A DNA stretch of 64,000 bases, taken from assembly GCF_018446385.1 (NCBI RefSeq), contig NC_055986.1:78887659-78951658 (forward strand), read 5' to 3'. This document shows, piece after piece, positions 48,777 through 59,982 of this stretch. Origin of the DNA: Zingiber officinale. Lineage: Eukaryota > Streptophyta > Magnoliopsida > Zingiberales > Zingiberaceae. Under the pieces are notes generated by a model, which was not told the origin of the DNA, did no database searches, and saw only the letters and a list, made by a program, of their open reading frames with translations. A program made the position numbers and the translations under genes. How positions within the stretch are numbered: the first letter of the stretch is position 1; the number at the start of each line of letters is the position of its first letter.

Positions 48777-49092
48777 CCAGAAGCTGTCAATGAACTGAGA
48801 ACTCAAGCATTCTTTCTACACTTGTACGCTTTTATGTTTTAAGCTTCTATTGTGCGCTTCATTGCTGTAAAAGGCTTCTCCGCCTGAAGGAGATACTAGT
48901 GCTACGCTTTCTTGGATTAACAACCTTCCCGGTTGTAACCAAGTAAATCTCGGTGTGCCTTTTACTTTTCTGCTTTTATTTATTTCTCTTATTTTACAAG
49001 TGTTAGTTTAAGAGTTCGAGAAGGGTGTTTGCGTTTTGATTTTTGCAGGGCTATTCAACCCCCCCCCTTCTAGCCGGCCCAACGGTCCTACA

Positions 49093-49106
49093 AGTGGTAT
49101 CAGAGC
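49093..49106 (+). other. Primer binding site of element G
   Basis: AGTGGTATCAGAGC directly after the LTR, the copia initiator-methionine tRNA site. Confidence 0.92.
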
Positions 49107-49149
49107 CAAGACGCTTTAGGAGGACTAACCGCCAATCGAAGCAAAGATA

Positions 49150-50601
49150 ATGGCCGGACCAAGCATCCACCCGCAGAAATATGGAGGAGATTTCGCTACG
49201 TGGAAGAATCTGATGCAGGTATTTTTTACCACAGACTTTGAATTAACTTTAACAATGGAATCCGGTTTTGTAGCTCCAGAAGGTAAGGAAAAATGTCAAT
49301 GGACAAAAAAGGAGCAGGCTGAATACGTGGCGAACGGCAAAGCAGAATACCATCTGCTAAGCGTTCTTCCACCTTAAGAAGTCAACAGAATCGGACAATA
49401 CGACTCTGCAAAGGAACTTTGGGAAAAGTTCCTCGAGCTGCACGAAGGGACTTCCGAAGACAAGCTCGCCAGAAGAGATCTGCTTCGGAATCAGCTCACC
49501 AGCCTGCAACTTGGGGAAGATGAGACAGTCACGCACTTGCACTCGAGAATCAAAGAGATCATCACCGGACTTTCGAATCTCGGAGAAACGGTAAGTAACC
49601 GCGATTCGCTAAGGTACGCACTAAATTCATTTCCTAGAAATTCAAAATGGGTATCACTAGTAGATGCCTTTTATATTTCTAAAGATTTAGAAAATATCTC
49701 GTTAGAAGAATTTTTTTCTACTTTTGAAGTGCATGAGTCAAGATGTGCAGGAATGAAGGAGCCCAAGAATAATGTCGCCGTCAAAGCTTCGAGAGACGAA
49801 CCAGAGTCGGAATCCTCTCTCGATGACGAGGAAATGGTAATGATGGTAAGAAGATTCAAGAAGCTTTGTAAATCCAGATCTACTAACCATCCACAGGGGA
49901 AGAAGAAAAGGACGATCCGCTGCTACCACTGCGACGAAGAAGGGCACGTCAAGGACAATTGCCCCAAGCTGAAGAACAAGAACATGGAAAAGGGTAAGAA
50001 GCCTATCCAAAAGCGGAAAGCCCTAAAGGCGACGTGGGATGATACGTCGTCGGAGTCGGAAGTCGAGGCATTCTCCGGACTTGCTCTAATGGCAAGTCAT
50101 CAAGACGACGACTGTGAGTCAAGCTCTTCCGAAATGAGCATCGAGAGCATCGATGAAGGGGGAGCTTCGTCAGAGGAAAGCAGTAGTTCAGGGGGAGACA
50201 CGGAAAACGAACTCGACAAGGTAAGTCAGGTATGTTCACTTCCTCCCGATAAACTTTATAAATTTGTTAAGTTATTAACTAAAGACTGCTGTAAATTAGA
50301 AAAAGAAATAAAAAATTTAAAAATAATCTTAGCTAAATCCTGCCCTCTAGAAGAATTAGATAAATCAAAATTGGAAAATGAAAAATTGAAACTTGAAAAT
50401 AATGATTTGAAAATTCAAGTAGATAATTTGAAAAACCATGCATGTTCATCTAATTCTAGAAAATTTAAAAATTTAAATTGGTATTATAGATATCACCCGG
50501 GACAAATTAAGAATATCTCTAGAAAATATGTCCTTAAGAAATTTTTAATCAATCCAGTAGGCTGGAACCTTTATTGGGTTCCTAAATCTTGCTTAGTCTA
50601 A
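49150..50601 (+). pseudogene. gag: Element G gag, one in-frame stop; no pol follows
   Basis: ATG at 49150. The frame continues to 50601 with a single TAA at 49375-49377, about 483 codons in all. It shows copia gag features: K-Y-G-G-D-F-A-T-W-K near the start; E-L-W-E-K-F-L-E-L-H-E-G-T; L-R-Y-A-L-N-S-F-P-R-N; and a CCHC knuckle C-Y-H-C-D-E-E-G-H-V-K-D-N-C (49921-49962). An acidic serine-rich segment and a leucine-rich coiled coil at the C-terminus follow. It is close in design to the gag of A. The element ends 0.67 kb later with no protease, integrase or RT, so it matches the class described as TR-GAG (terminal-repeat elements with only gag). Confidence 0.92.
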
Positions 50602-51273
50602 GTTTTAAAATTAAAATTAAAATTAGCGCATTTCAGTGAGAAAATTAAACAATGAATTTCTCTATGAGGTTTTGTCTAAGGAAGTGGTTGTTGCTCCAAT
50701 AACCAAGAAGGCCTAGTGCCTCGCCACGACCTGGAAGCCAAAATATTGAAATAAATATTTAATTAACTTTCTGTCAAAGCATTAAAATTAGAATTAATTA
50801 ATGCTTTCAAAGTTTTAAAAAAAAAAAAAAATTTCAAAATATTTTTATACTTAGAAAAATACTTTTTGCCAAAGTCAAATTTTCACTTAGAAAAATTCTC
50901 AAAGTTTTTACTTAGAAAAATTTTCTGCTTAAGTTACTTAGAAAAATTCTCATTTTTTGTTAATTTAGAAAAATTTTCATAAGACAATTTTGTTTAAGTT
51001 AAAAGACCATTTTGAAATTGAAAATTTCTGCTTAAAGTCTTTAAGAATTTTTTTTTACTCTAAGTCTTTAACCCTTAGTTCTTTTTAAACCCCATTTTTT
51101 TTGTGATCAAAGGGGGAGAAGAATTAGTATAAGTCTAGGGGGAGGTAGAAATTGAAAATTGAAAATTTTTTAAATTTAATTTTGTTGCACATTATTGCAA
51201 TAACTTGTTTTAATTTTATGTCTAGTTTTGACCCTAGCTTAACTTGGGTTGATCACACCAAAAAGGGGGAGAT
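50602..51273 (+). other. 3' untranslated region and polypurine tracts of G
   Basis: AT-rich 'acttagaaaaattttc' repeats, then several purine tracts: 'aaagggggagaag' (about 51111), 'ctagggggaggtag' (about 51137) and the primary 'aaaaagggggagat' (51260-51273) against the LTR. Multiple polypurine tracts are a Sirevirus trait. Confidence 0.8.
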
Positions 51274-52268
51274 TGTTGGAACCCCAAGGTTGTTTTGGTG
51301 TGATCAACAAGTTAAGTTAGGTCCTGCGTTGTTTCTAACCTTGTGTCTAAGTGTGCAGGAGCTTAGGAACACAGGTAGTCGAGCGGAAGACGCAGCTAGC
51401 GAGAAGGACGGCAGTCCGAGGGACGAGGTGCTGCGGAAGAGTACACCGGCGGACGAGAAGGAAGCGCGCGGTGGTTCCGAGGGACGAAAGCCGGAGCGGA
51501 AGATTGCTCGGGGAGCAAGAGACGCAGTTAGCGAGAAGGTCGACGACCGAGGGACGAAGACTGCGGATGAGTACGCTGGCGGACGAGAAGGAAACACGCG
51601 GCAATTCCGAGGGACGAGAAGCCGGAGGGAAGCCCGCTTGAGAAGACCGGAAGTTGGGTTCGGGTGAGCCCTTTTCCGGATGGCAGAGATCACCCAAGTA
51701 AGCGGATCCGGAGCGGAAGACCCGGACCGAGGCGGGACTAAAACGGAGCAGAGGTCCCGGACGTAAAAGTCAACCAGAGTTGACTTTTTGCTCCGGGGCG
51801 CCCGGAGCAGCCCGGGGCGCCCGGAACGTGAAGTTTGACCAGAACGCGTCTTTCGCGTTCTGGACGTTGGGGGATAAAGTTTTATCCCCCCCAGGGCGCC
51901 CGGAACCCTTCCAGGCGCCCCGACCAAGACTATAAATATAGCCTTGGTCCAGAAGTTGTCAATGAACTGAGAACTCAAGCATTCTTTCTACACTTGTACG
52001 CTTTTCTGTTTTAAGCTTCTATTGTGCGCTTCATTGCTGTAAAAGGCTTCTCCGCCTGAAGGAGATACTAGTGCTACGCTTTCTTGGATTAACAACCTTC
52101 CCGGTTGTAACCAAGTAAATCTCGGTGTGCCTTTTACTTTTCTGCTTTTATTTATTTCTCTTATTTTACAAGTGTTAGTTTAAGAGTTCGAGAAGGGTGT
52201 TTTCGTTTTGATTTTTGCAGGGCTATTCAACCCCCCCCCCCCCTTCTAGCCGGCCCAACGGTCCTACA
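51274..52268 (+). mobile_element. 3' LTR of element G
   Basis: 995 bp, the partner of 48105-49092. Its GC module (about 51791-51922) holds two perfect 10-bp hairpins absent from the left LTR: CCAGAACGCG with CGCGTTCTGG (51839-51863) and GGGGGATAAA with TTTATCCCCC (51869-51890). The outer flanks TGCAT and TAAGG are not a target duplication. Confidence 0.93.
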
Positions 52269-52306
52269 TAAGGTGCTGCGTAATCCTTCAAAAGTTTGTC
52301 AGCCAT
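52269..52306 (-). pseudogene. gag: Element F gag, first codons
   Basis: The minus strand starts at ATG (complement 52304-52306) and reads about 12 codons ending in Y-A-A-P before G interrupts. Joining the flanks across G restores the frame continued at 48104. Confidence 0.7.
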
Positions 52307-52580
52307 TTCAGAAGTTTCTTGTTTTGCTTGGATTCTCTGCAAGTTTCTTCTCCTTATGTAAGTTCTATCAATTTCTAGATCGAATGGCAAAAGTTCTCCT
52401 GAAAGATTAGCTTTTCACATGCAAGAACAAGATATTGAATAATCCAAGTGCAAAATAAAGAGTTAAAATATATTTTTAATATTTTTTTAAGTTAATAAAA
52501 AAGCAGAAAGTAAAGTGAAATAAAGAAAAATAAAGTCTAGTCTAATTCAATATGATTTTCACTAATGTTATAGATGCAGT

Positions 52581-52603
52581 CCCCAACAACGACGCCAAAA
52601 ACT
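52581..52603 (-). other. Primer binding site of element F
   Basis: The minus strand reads TTTTTGGCGTCGTTGTTGGGG a few bases after the 5' LTR, a variant of the Athila-type TGGCGCCGTTGCCGGGGA. Confidence 0.82.
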
Positions 52604-54115
52604 TGTTATGTTTTCGCAAGTGCATGGATACTTCGTCAGTAATAAAAGATTATCGACCCCACGAGGGCTGGTTATAAGCACTAGCGATTGTTCACGTAGA
52701 ATTAGCTAAACTACCAATGGTCGTAAGTTAACTATTTCCTAAGAGGAAAGGGAATGGGGAAATAGACGTGTGAACTAGCAAAAGGAATAAAGGTTAACTT
52801 GGCTTGCGAAGAGTTCTAGGAGTTCGGTTGCTTGTGGTAGAACCTAATGTATCATGTTCTATCTTTTCCTTATTGTCAATCAACATGCATTCGCCGGAAG
52901 TTAAAGCTGCTATCCTTAAGCACTAAACAGAGAAGATCCCTGTGAAGTCCTGTTACGGTTAACCCCTATCACTAGAGCACCTCGGTAGATCACAAGAATA
53001 CAAATCTAATCGGTATCATTAAAGATAGAGATAGGAATTTGGTTCGATCTCTTATTTCCTTGTGGAGAAGTTGCCTCTCCTTTCAAGGGAGTATCCCAGA
53101 TGTCCGTGAACGGGTAACCCCTGTCACTAGGGCCCCTCGGATATATGATCTAAGATTCTCTCTTTACGAAATTAGCAATTCCTATACAATCGACTAATAT
53201 GACGAGATAATCTCAACAAGTCTCATGCATATCAAATAGAAAAAAGCAAGAGAAATCATCCAATAAGTAAAGACATAAACATGAGTCTTACATCAAACCC
53301 TGTCCACAACTACTCCTTGTTCCTAGAACAAAAGATCTACTCCATAGACGCCGGAGAAAAATCCAAAGACATAATAAAAGTAAGCATACAATCCTCAAAC
53401 GAGAAGAGAGAAAGAGAAAAGATGCTTATCCAATAACGTCGAGTGATCTTCGGGTCCAATCCTTTGCTTATGGAGTTGATGCAATGATGACGGGGATCTC
53501 AGAAGTCCGGGTTAGTGTGGAACGACACCAAGGTGAATCCTTTTTGACGGCTCACCTCCTCCCCCAAGAAGAAGAGCTAAAAGCTTTTATATAGGCTAGG
53601 GCACAGGGCACCGCACGGCCCGTGCCATGGCCGTGCGAAATCCGCACGACCAAGCTCTTCTTGTCTTCGAGTAAAGTAGCACGACCGTGCCAATTTTGCA
53701 CGGTTGTGTCTTGCTTTGGCTCGGGTTGCACTGCATGGTCGTGTGATGTTCACACGACCGTGTAGTTCTTGGCTGCTGGTAGTGAGGCACGACCGTATAA
53801 GGTTGCACGACCGTGCTCATCTCTCTTTCGGAGAATGGCCACACGGTCGTGCTCCGCTCTTTATCTGGAATCGCCACACGATCGTGCAGGGTGCACGACC
53901 ATGCTCTACTTTACTCGGGTGCATCGATAATCATCGTTTTCACTCCAAAAGTTGTCCCTGTCAATACAAAACCAACAAAGAGCAGATCTCCGACAAAAGA
54001 GTAATAAATATTGAATAAACGATAAGAGAGATTATCGTGCAAAGAATGTATACAAATAAAGCAAGTGAATGTGCATTAAAACATGCATAAACGATTATAA
54101 TATCTATATACATCA
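52604..54115 (-). mobile_element. 5' LTR of Athila-like gypsy element F
   Basis: On the plus strand it runs TGTTATGTTTTCGCAAG to ATATACATCA, aligning with 38868-40373 along its whole length with scattered, mostly transition, differences. The palindrome array and TATA box are present (about 53582-53915); here the TATA-flanking arm has one mismatch. Confidence 0.92.
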
Positions 54116-54120
54116 ACAAG

Positions 54121-55281
54121 AAAAAGAACCAACGGAGATGGGTTTAATTGCTCAAGTTGAGGAGGAGAAAACGAAAGTTGAGCCATGCTCAACATCCGAA
54201 GAGGAGAAGGATGAAGAAATGGCATCCATAAGTGTGGATGAGGAAACATCCTCAAGGGTTGAAGAAGAATCCAAGATAAGTGAAGAGGAAGTCTTAGAAG
54301 TCAACCTTGCAAGCATTTCCACTAAAGTGAAGTCAAAGGACAACATCATTTGCTTTGGATGCAATGAGAAAGGACACTACAAGAGTAGGTGTCCATTGGG
54401 TAAGAAAAAGATAACTCCCAAATTCAATTCAATTCCTTTAAAATCTAATTTGAGTTGTAGGAAGAAGAAGGAGAAGAAACGCATAGATATTTCACGTGTG
54501 GTGAAATGGGACACGACCACACAAGATGCCCAAGGAAGGGAGAGCTCAAGAAGTTGGAGCATCTAAAAAAATGAGAGAAGAAGAGGAACTCAAGTCAAGG
54601 GGGAGCTTCAAGGGTAAGGGAGGTATACCCTAATTTGAAGTGTAATTCAAATTTAAATTTTTCCATGCATGTTAGAAATAATTTCCATTATTTACCCATG
54701 TAAAATTTTGGATTTAGATATCATGATAGAAATAGGGTCAATGTAGATCATAACCCTAAGAAATCCATTCATGCTAAATCTAATAATGGTAGACCTGAGG
54801 AGAATCAAGGCATTAATCCCAATAAGGGGAGACACATGCTTAGAATGGGTAGGTCTAGGAATGTCCATAATTGACATGTTGACTCTAGGTTTAGGAACCT
54901 AGAAAGGGAAAATCAAGGTTTGAAGGCAAAGCTTGATAAGTTAGAAAAATTCCTTAAGATATTCAATGTTGGATATAAGGGATTAGGTATGGTGTTGGGT
55001 AGTCAAAGATCCAACAATGATAGATCGAGTTTGGGATACCAATTTAATTCCTCTAAGGCTAAGGAGAGATCATATGCTAGGGTAGCAAATGATCATGGCA
55101 AGGGAGAGTCAATTAAGGCCAATAAGAAGAAATATGCTAGGGTTGCATATGATTATGGCAATGATGAGGTGTCCAAGGTACACCATTGTGGTTTAGTCAT
55201 AGTGGAGAAAGCATCTAAGAAGGTGGCTAAGGTTAAGAGCTCTAAGGGGAGCTCAAAGAGTCAATTTGGGACCCATGGCTA
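54121..55281 (+). pseudogene. gag: Element E gag, C-terminal part
   Basis: Resumes E after F. An acidic linker rich in E-E-E and S-E-E, then a CCHC knuckle C-F-G-C-N-E-K-G-H-Y-K-S-R-C (54352-54393), a Lys-rich tail, a frame break near 54566, and a Lys/Ser-rich C-terminal frame at 54920-55282. No protease, integrase or RT follows before the 3' LTR, so E is also gag-only. Confidence 0.82.
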
Positions 55282-56317
55282 ATGGATCTCAAGTGGACAT
55301 TACTTGGGATTCTAGATGGATCATGGAATGTACCAAGTGGTTTGAAGACAGATTTGAGTCTCAAACCTAGGGATTTGGCACAATTGGATTATGCTTCATG
55401 TATAAAAATATGGCATTGGAGATCATATTGCATGATAATTGATTTTGGATGTATAGATATCGTATAAACCAATGTAGGGATGCATTGTGGGTTAGTATGA
55501 GCAAATATATCAAGAGGAAGCCAAAACTAGAACTTTACGTCAATGTTCAATTGAACTATTTAGCTAGTTTTGGATTTTGTGTCAATCTTGGGATTTGTGA
55601 TAAATATATTTTTAAATATATTTTTCCAAAGTAGACAAGGGTAAAATAGATCTCTTTATAAAATTTGAGAATTTTTGGAGGTCTGTGGAATTTCTAGTGC
55701 ATTTTTGAATTTGAGTCAAAAATGTTAATTTTTGCAAAAATAGTGTACTAGTCGACTGGTGCAGATACCAGTCGACTGGTAACAGTATTTTTTAGCACAA
55801 AATATCTCTGTACGCTCGTTTTGATGAGGGCAGTCGACTGAGGCTTATAGCAATCGACTAATACCAGTCTGAAACTATTTTTCAGCGTTGATTTTGACCA
55901 GGTCAACTCATATAGGTGTATGAAATCTTTAGGGGATAAATACACAAGTTTAGGGTCAGTTTTGATGATCAAGTTTTGACAATTAGGATATTGTTGGAAG
56001 CTTTTTAATGTTAGGCAAAGGGGGAGAAGTAAGGTTTAGTTGGGAAACCTTAAAACCTTAAATGTCTTTGCATGAAATTTCTAGCTCAATGGGGAGCTTA
56101 GGTGTAGGGAGAGCATTATAATAGATTCCAATGCATGTTGCATATTGACTTAGCGATGTAAGCCCAAATGTATAGCCTTGGCAACGTAAGTTCATTCGGT
56201 AATGTAAGTTCAAGTGTGTATCCTTGGTAACATACCTCCATTTGTTATTAGCATATTATTTTGCTATTATATTTTCCCTAACTTAAATTTATTGTCAAAC
56301 ATAAAAAAATGGGAGAT
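55282..56317 (+). other. 3' untranslated region of element E
   Basis: No supported frame. The LTR palindrome recurs inside this region: ACCAGTCGACTGGT at 55767-55780 and related AGTCGACTG sites from 55750 to 55860. Purine tracts 'caaagggggagaag' (about 56019) and 'aaaaaatgggagat' (against the LTR) are present. Confidence 0.65.
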
Positions 56318-56855
56318 TGTTGGAGTAATCCCGATGGTCCGGTGTGACCATGTTTTTTGATGTTTGGGCAAAGGGTTTAAGTTAGGTTTACCCTTGTTAT
56401 TTGATATGTGTATGTGAGTGTGCAGGTTTGCAGGATACACATATGACTCAGCTTGATGACTTTGGGTCTTGTGAAGGATGGAGCATCCGAGGGACCGTGG
56501 ACAAGGCAGCAAGGACAAGAGCCGAGGGAAACACACTTCTAGGCATACGCGAAGGATGACATTAGGACAAGCCGCGGGCTTGAATGCATCCGAGAGACGA
56601 GAGCCAAAGGAAGAACGCTCGAAGGCAAGAGGTCAAGGATGTAAGAAAGGGTCAAGTGAGTCGTGAGGGTACGAGTGCATGAGAGATTGTACTCAGGGTA
56701 AAATCCCAGGAGATTCCTTTAGCAATCAACGGGGGGTACTGTAGCAGTCAATTGTACTGTAGCAATAGATTAGTGCACTGTAGCAGTCGACTGATGTACT
56801 ATAATAGTCGGCTGGTGTATTATAGTTATCGACTGGTAAAGAATCGTTGACACCC
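56318..56855 (+). mobile_element. 3' LTR of element E, truncated
   Basis: Matches the first half of 37407-38460, beginning TGTTGGAGTAATCC, and loses similarity inside the palindrome cluster at about 56855. The TATA box, R and U5 are missing, so a deletion removed the right end of E together with the rest of the D LTR. Confidence 0.82.
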
Positions 56856-58270
56856 ACAGGATACTCCATACAAATACTGTATAAGTATTTTTATTTAGTT
56901 GTGTACTAATTCTTCATAAATGTGAAAAGAATGAATGAGAAAGAATGAGACTATTCATCCTCTTTAGCTTCTCCAACAATCCAACAAAAAAAAACACCTT
57001 GATCAATTTCAACCACTTAGGTTTGATTATACCAACAATATCTCCAATTATTACTTGGTTAAGACTAGTGACATGTGGCACGATTGCACCCATGGTTAGA
57101 CAATTTCAATTAAATGAATGTTAGCTCTAGGTGAACCTAATATTTTTATTCAAACAATAGTCAATTAAAAAAATCAATCGATCGAAGGCTTGATCTAATA
57201 ATTAGTCCATTAAGTGATGATATAATCATTGTCATTTATCTGTCACATTTGTGTATTTAGTTGGCAAGAGGCTATTGTTAGTTGACTGGAGGAACTGGAA
57301 TGTATCCGTTGGAGGGTTTATTTATAATCTCTTAGAGAGGTTTTGGGAACAATGTGTGCACGAAAATATTCTTCACTCTTGGTAATCGATTCACTCTCCT
57401 AGATTTCACTCTCATCTGTCGGAAGAGGTGAGATTCTTATTGTTGAGAAAAAAAATCTTTGTATAAGATCAGACTTGCTAAACTTGTGAAATCCCATTGG
57501 CTAGGTCAATAAGTAATTATTGCTTTTAAAGTTTTACCCCTAGCTCTTGTGAAGGGGAGGATTAATAGAATCCTTTGAGGATGATACATCAGGTGCACCG
57601 TAGGCCACGAAGTATGAGCAGGGTATCTAAACCATTTCACGTGCATTATGTTAGCATCATTCTTTAGTTACATGTCGACACATACTTAAAGAGCTTAGCA
57701 GTTCCACTTCATCCTACGTGAGTTATGAGGAATCTCAAGTGCGCATTCTAGACAACAAGGAACATCACTTAAAGAATAAGAATGTACCACTAGTAAAGGT
57801 TGAGTAGCAACACCATTCAAATCAGAAAACAACTTGAGAGACTGAGAATATTCAAAAAATCTAGCCATTAGTAAAGGTTGGATAGCGGCTCCATTCAAAT
57901 TGACACGAGAGGTGCTAAGGAATTTTCTTATCATCAATGTGACCATTCCCACCCAAATGAAGGAACTCACCTGGGCATAACAAGCCAAGTTGCATTTGAG
58001 TTGGAAGTCAAGAGCATAGGAAAAAAAATACAGTTATAAAGAGATAAAGGATTGAAGGGCATGGTCTCTTTCCGCAGCTTAAACACTCCATTAACCCTTC
58101 ATTCATTACCATTGGAATGAAAAGCAAATTCACCCATTTTTATGGAACTTAATAAGGAAACTAATGTAGGCTAGATAACAGTTTATCATATGGATAATCC
58201 ATTAATCACACCAAACTTGCTCTAAGGAGAAAACAAGGAAAGTCCCATAGAAGATACGCAATGCTAGACA
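56856..58270. other. Intergenic stretch, no gene seen
   Basis: AT-rich sequence between the nest and the response regulator. One minus-strand frame (57695-57988) has no recognisable domain. The 3' end of the response-regulator transcript should lie in the last few hundred bases, but I see no decisive polyadenylation signal. Confidence 0.5.
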
Positions 58271-58351
58271 TTATTTGGCATTAGACACTTTTTTTGATGA
58301 TCTTTTAGTAGCATTATGGCAGCAAAGACATCAAGGAACGGATGACTATTG

Positions 58352-59982
58352 TCATGCCACAGCTAGCCCAGTAAGGCGAGGTCTTCTGTCAGTCGCACCA
58401 TTCTCTGCCATCAACTCTGCAGTCATTTTCCTCTTGGTGCCATTCCTAGGTGATATTGCACTTCGTCGAGCATAGTTCTTCAACCGTAGAACATCATTCG
58501 TTTGAAGAGGCTTGATGATGAAATCCTCAGCTCCAATAGCTAGGCACCTACACGGAAGGAACTCATGATCAAATTAGTTTGCTAACATTACTAAACCAAC
58601 TGTCTCATTTTCAGATAAGCTAAGCGATCAGGAGAAGAATGATTCTACAGGCAAAGCAGCTTTCGAAACAATACCTGTTGATGCGCTGCGGTTCATTTTC
58701 TGATGACATTATGATAACAGGAATGGTCCTGTCGAAGTTCTGCTCCTAGAATTTCAGATGGGGTTAAGACAAATAGAAACATAATGAAATGGTTAAAAAG
58801 TTCCAAGCATCATACAGTCATTTCAAGTATGATTCAGATAAAGATGCTGTTAAAGAATTATACCTTGACAGCTTTTAGGAGGTCATAGCCAGTCATCTCT
58901 GGCATGCAGTAATCAGTGAGGATAATGTCTACCTTGTGCTCCTACATGATTTGTCAATCTTCTTGAGTTAGATTACTGTTCTAACAGCAGTCAGTAACTA
59001 AAAACATCTCCAAACACAATTTTTCAGACTTGGACTACGTTACTAGAACGAGAAGCAAAGACTTACAACAACATCAGGAGATTCAGTTTTGTGTTCATTT
59101 AGTCCAAGAATTTCCATTGCTCGCCGTCCGCTGTCCACCGTTATAACTGAATGAACATAGCTTGTTAGATGGAGATGAAGAAAACCCACTTGACCATGTC
59201 TATTAACTGACTGACTTTACAGAGTTGAGAATTTGTCAGTTGCAGGGGTGTGAAGAGTTCATTGTTTAACAACATACTTGTACCTACTCTTTTGTTTCGA
59301 ATCATGAAATTAATAAAATGCTATGAGGATGCTGCCTACTACAATTCCATCAACTACAGAGTTGTTTAACAATCAATATAATAGAAAAGAAATGGGAATA
59401 AATCAGACTGCAAAACAATTTTGAACAACTTAAGAAAAGGGTGGAACAGTTGGATGTTGGTGTGGTCCTTAAAAGTATGTACGCCATGAAAGGCAGTGGT
59501 CCAACGTCCAGAATACCTTCCTAGACTTTTGTTCAAGAACATAGTTGTCCAAGTACAAATGTCAGGCACACAGCATCAGTGAAATATATTTCTTTAAGGA
59601 TTAATGTCTACAGAAGTGAGAACACAATTGAAATATTTAAGAGCCATTGAGCAGAATACACTGCACACATGGAGAAAAAAAAGAAGAGGAAGAAACAAAT
59701 GGTTTTTACAGCATGCAAAACAACTATCATTGTTAGTAGTTTGGAGATAAGAAGTAGCTATTGTCAAGAAGAAGATGAGGGGGGAGAAGAAAGATCAGAA
59801 AGCATAAAAAAAACCATCTAGTTGTCGAAGATTTAAGCTTAATTACCTTGAAACATGTCTCCAGTGCTCTTGAAGAGGCCCTCCACAATCCTTCTCTCCA
59901 CAGGGGAGTCATCCACCAGCAGAACCCTCAGCTCCACCCCTCCAAGCCTCTCCTCCTCCCCCTTCATCAGTGACTCTTCCAT
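58352..59982 (-). CDS. Type-A response regulator (cytokinin signalling), five exons
   Basis: Exons on the minus strand: 59982-59847, 59146-59067, 58941-58864, 58745-58675 and 58547-58352. All introns are GT-AG, and the spliced frame gives 186 residues. It is almost entirely a receiver domain: acidic pair D24-D25 (L-L-V-D-D-S-P), phospho-accepting D82 (L-T-D-Y-C-M-P-E-M-T-G), S112 (I-M-S-S-E-N) and K134 (I-I-K-P), all of the receiver's key residues. A short basic tail follows with no DNA-binding domain, which is the type-A layout. Such proteins take phosphate from histidine phosphotransfer proteins, damp cytokinin signalling, and are usually induced by cytokinin. The start is the only ATG before the domain. 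AGATTT motifs at 60147-60152 and 60234-60239 could be type-B regulator sites. No disabling change is seen. Confidence 0.93.

Larger units (their letters stand above)
48105..49092 (+). mobile_element. 5' LTR of gag-only Sirevirus-like element G
   Basis: A 988-bp LTR from TGTTGGAACCCC to GGTCCTACA. It contains four nested hairpin units (48223-48456), a GGGGCGCC module (48622-48750) and a TATA box (TATAAATA, 48759-48766) inside a 26-nt dyad (48751-48776). The right LTR at 51274-52268 differs by about three substitutions and a C-run length outside the GC module. Confidence 0.93.

Noticed and set aside
48135..48806. A 223-codon minus-strand frame, repeated at 51304-51978
   Set aside because: It is inside LTR G, where high GC content and hairpin repeats suppress stops. 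Duplication simply follows the LTR pair.
57695..57988. A 97-codon minus-strand frame downstream of the response regulator
   Set aside because: It has no recognisable domain, no splice-site logic and two internal near-repeats of an N-G-x-A-x-Q-P-L-L stretch, which suggests non-coding duplication.
58275..58475. Plus-strand frame over the end of the response regulator
   Set aside because: It is the antisense of exon 5 and has no independent support.
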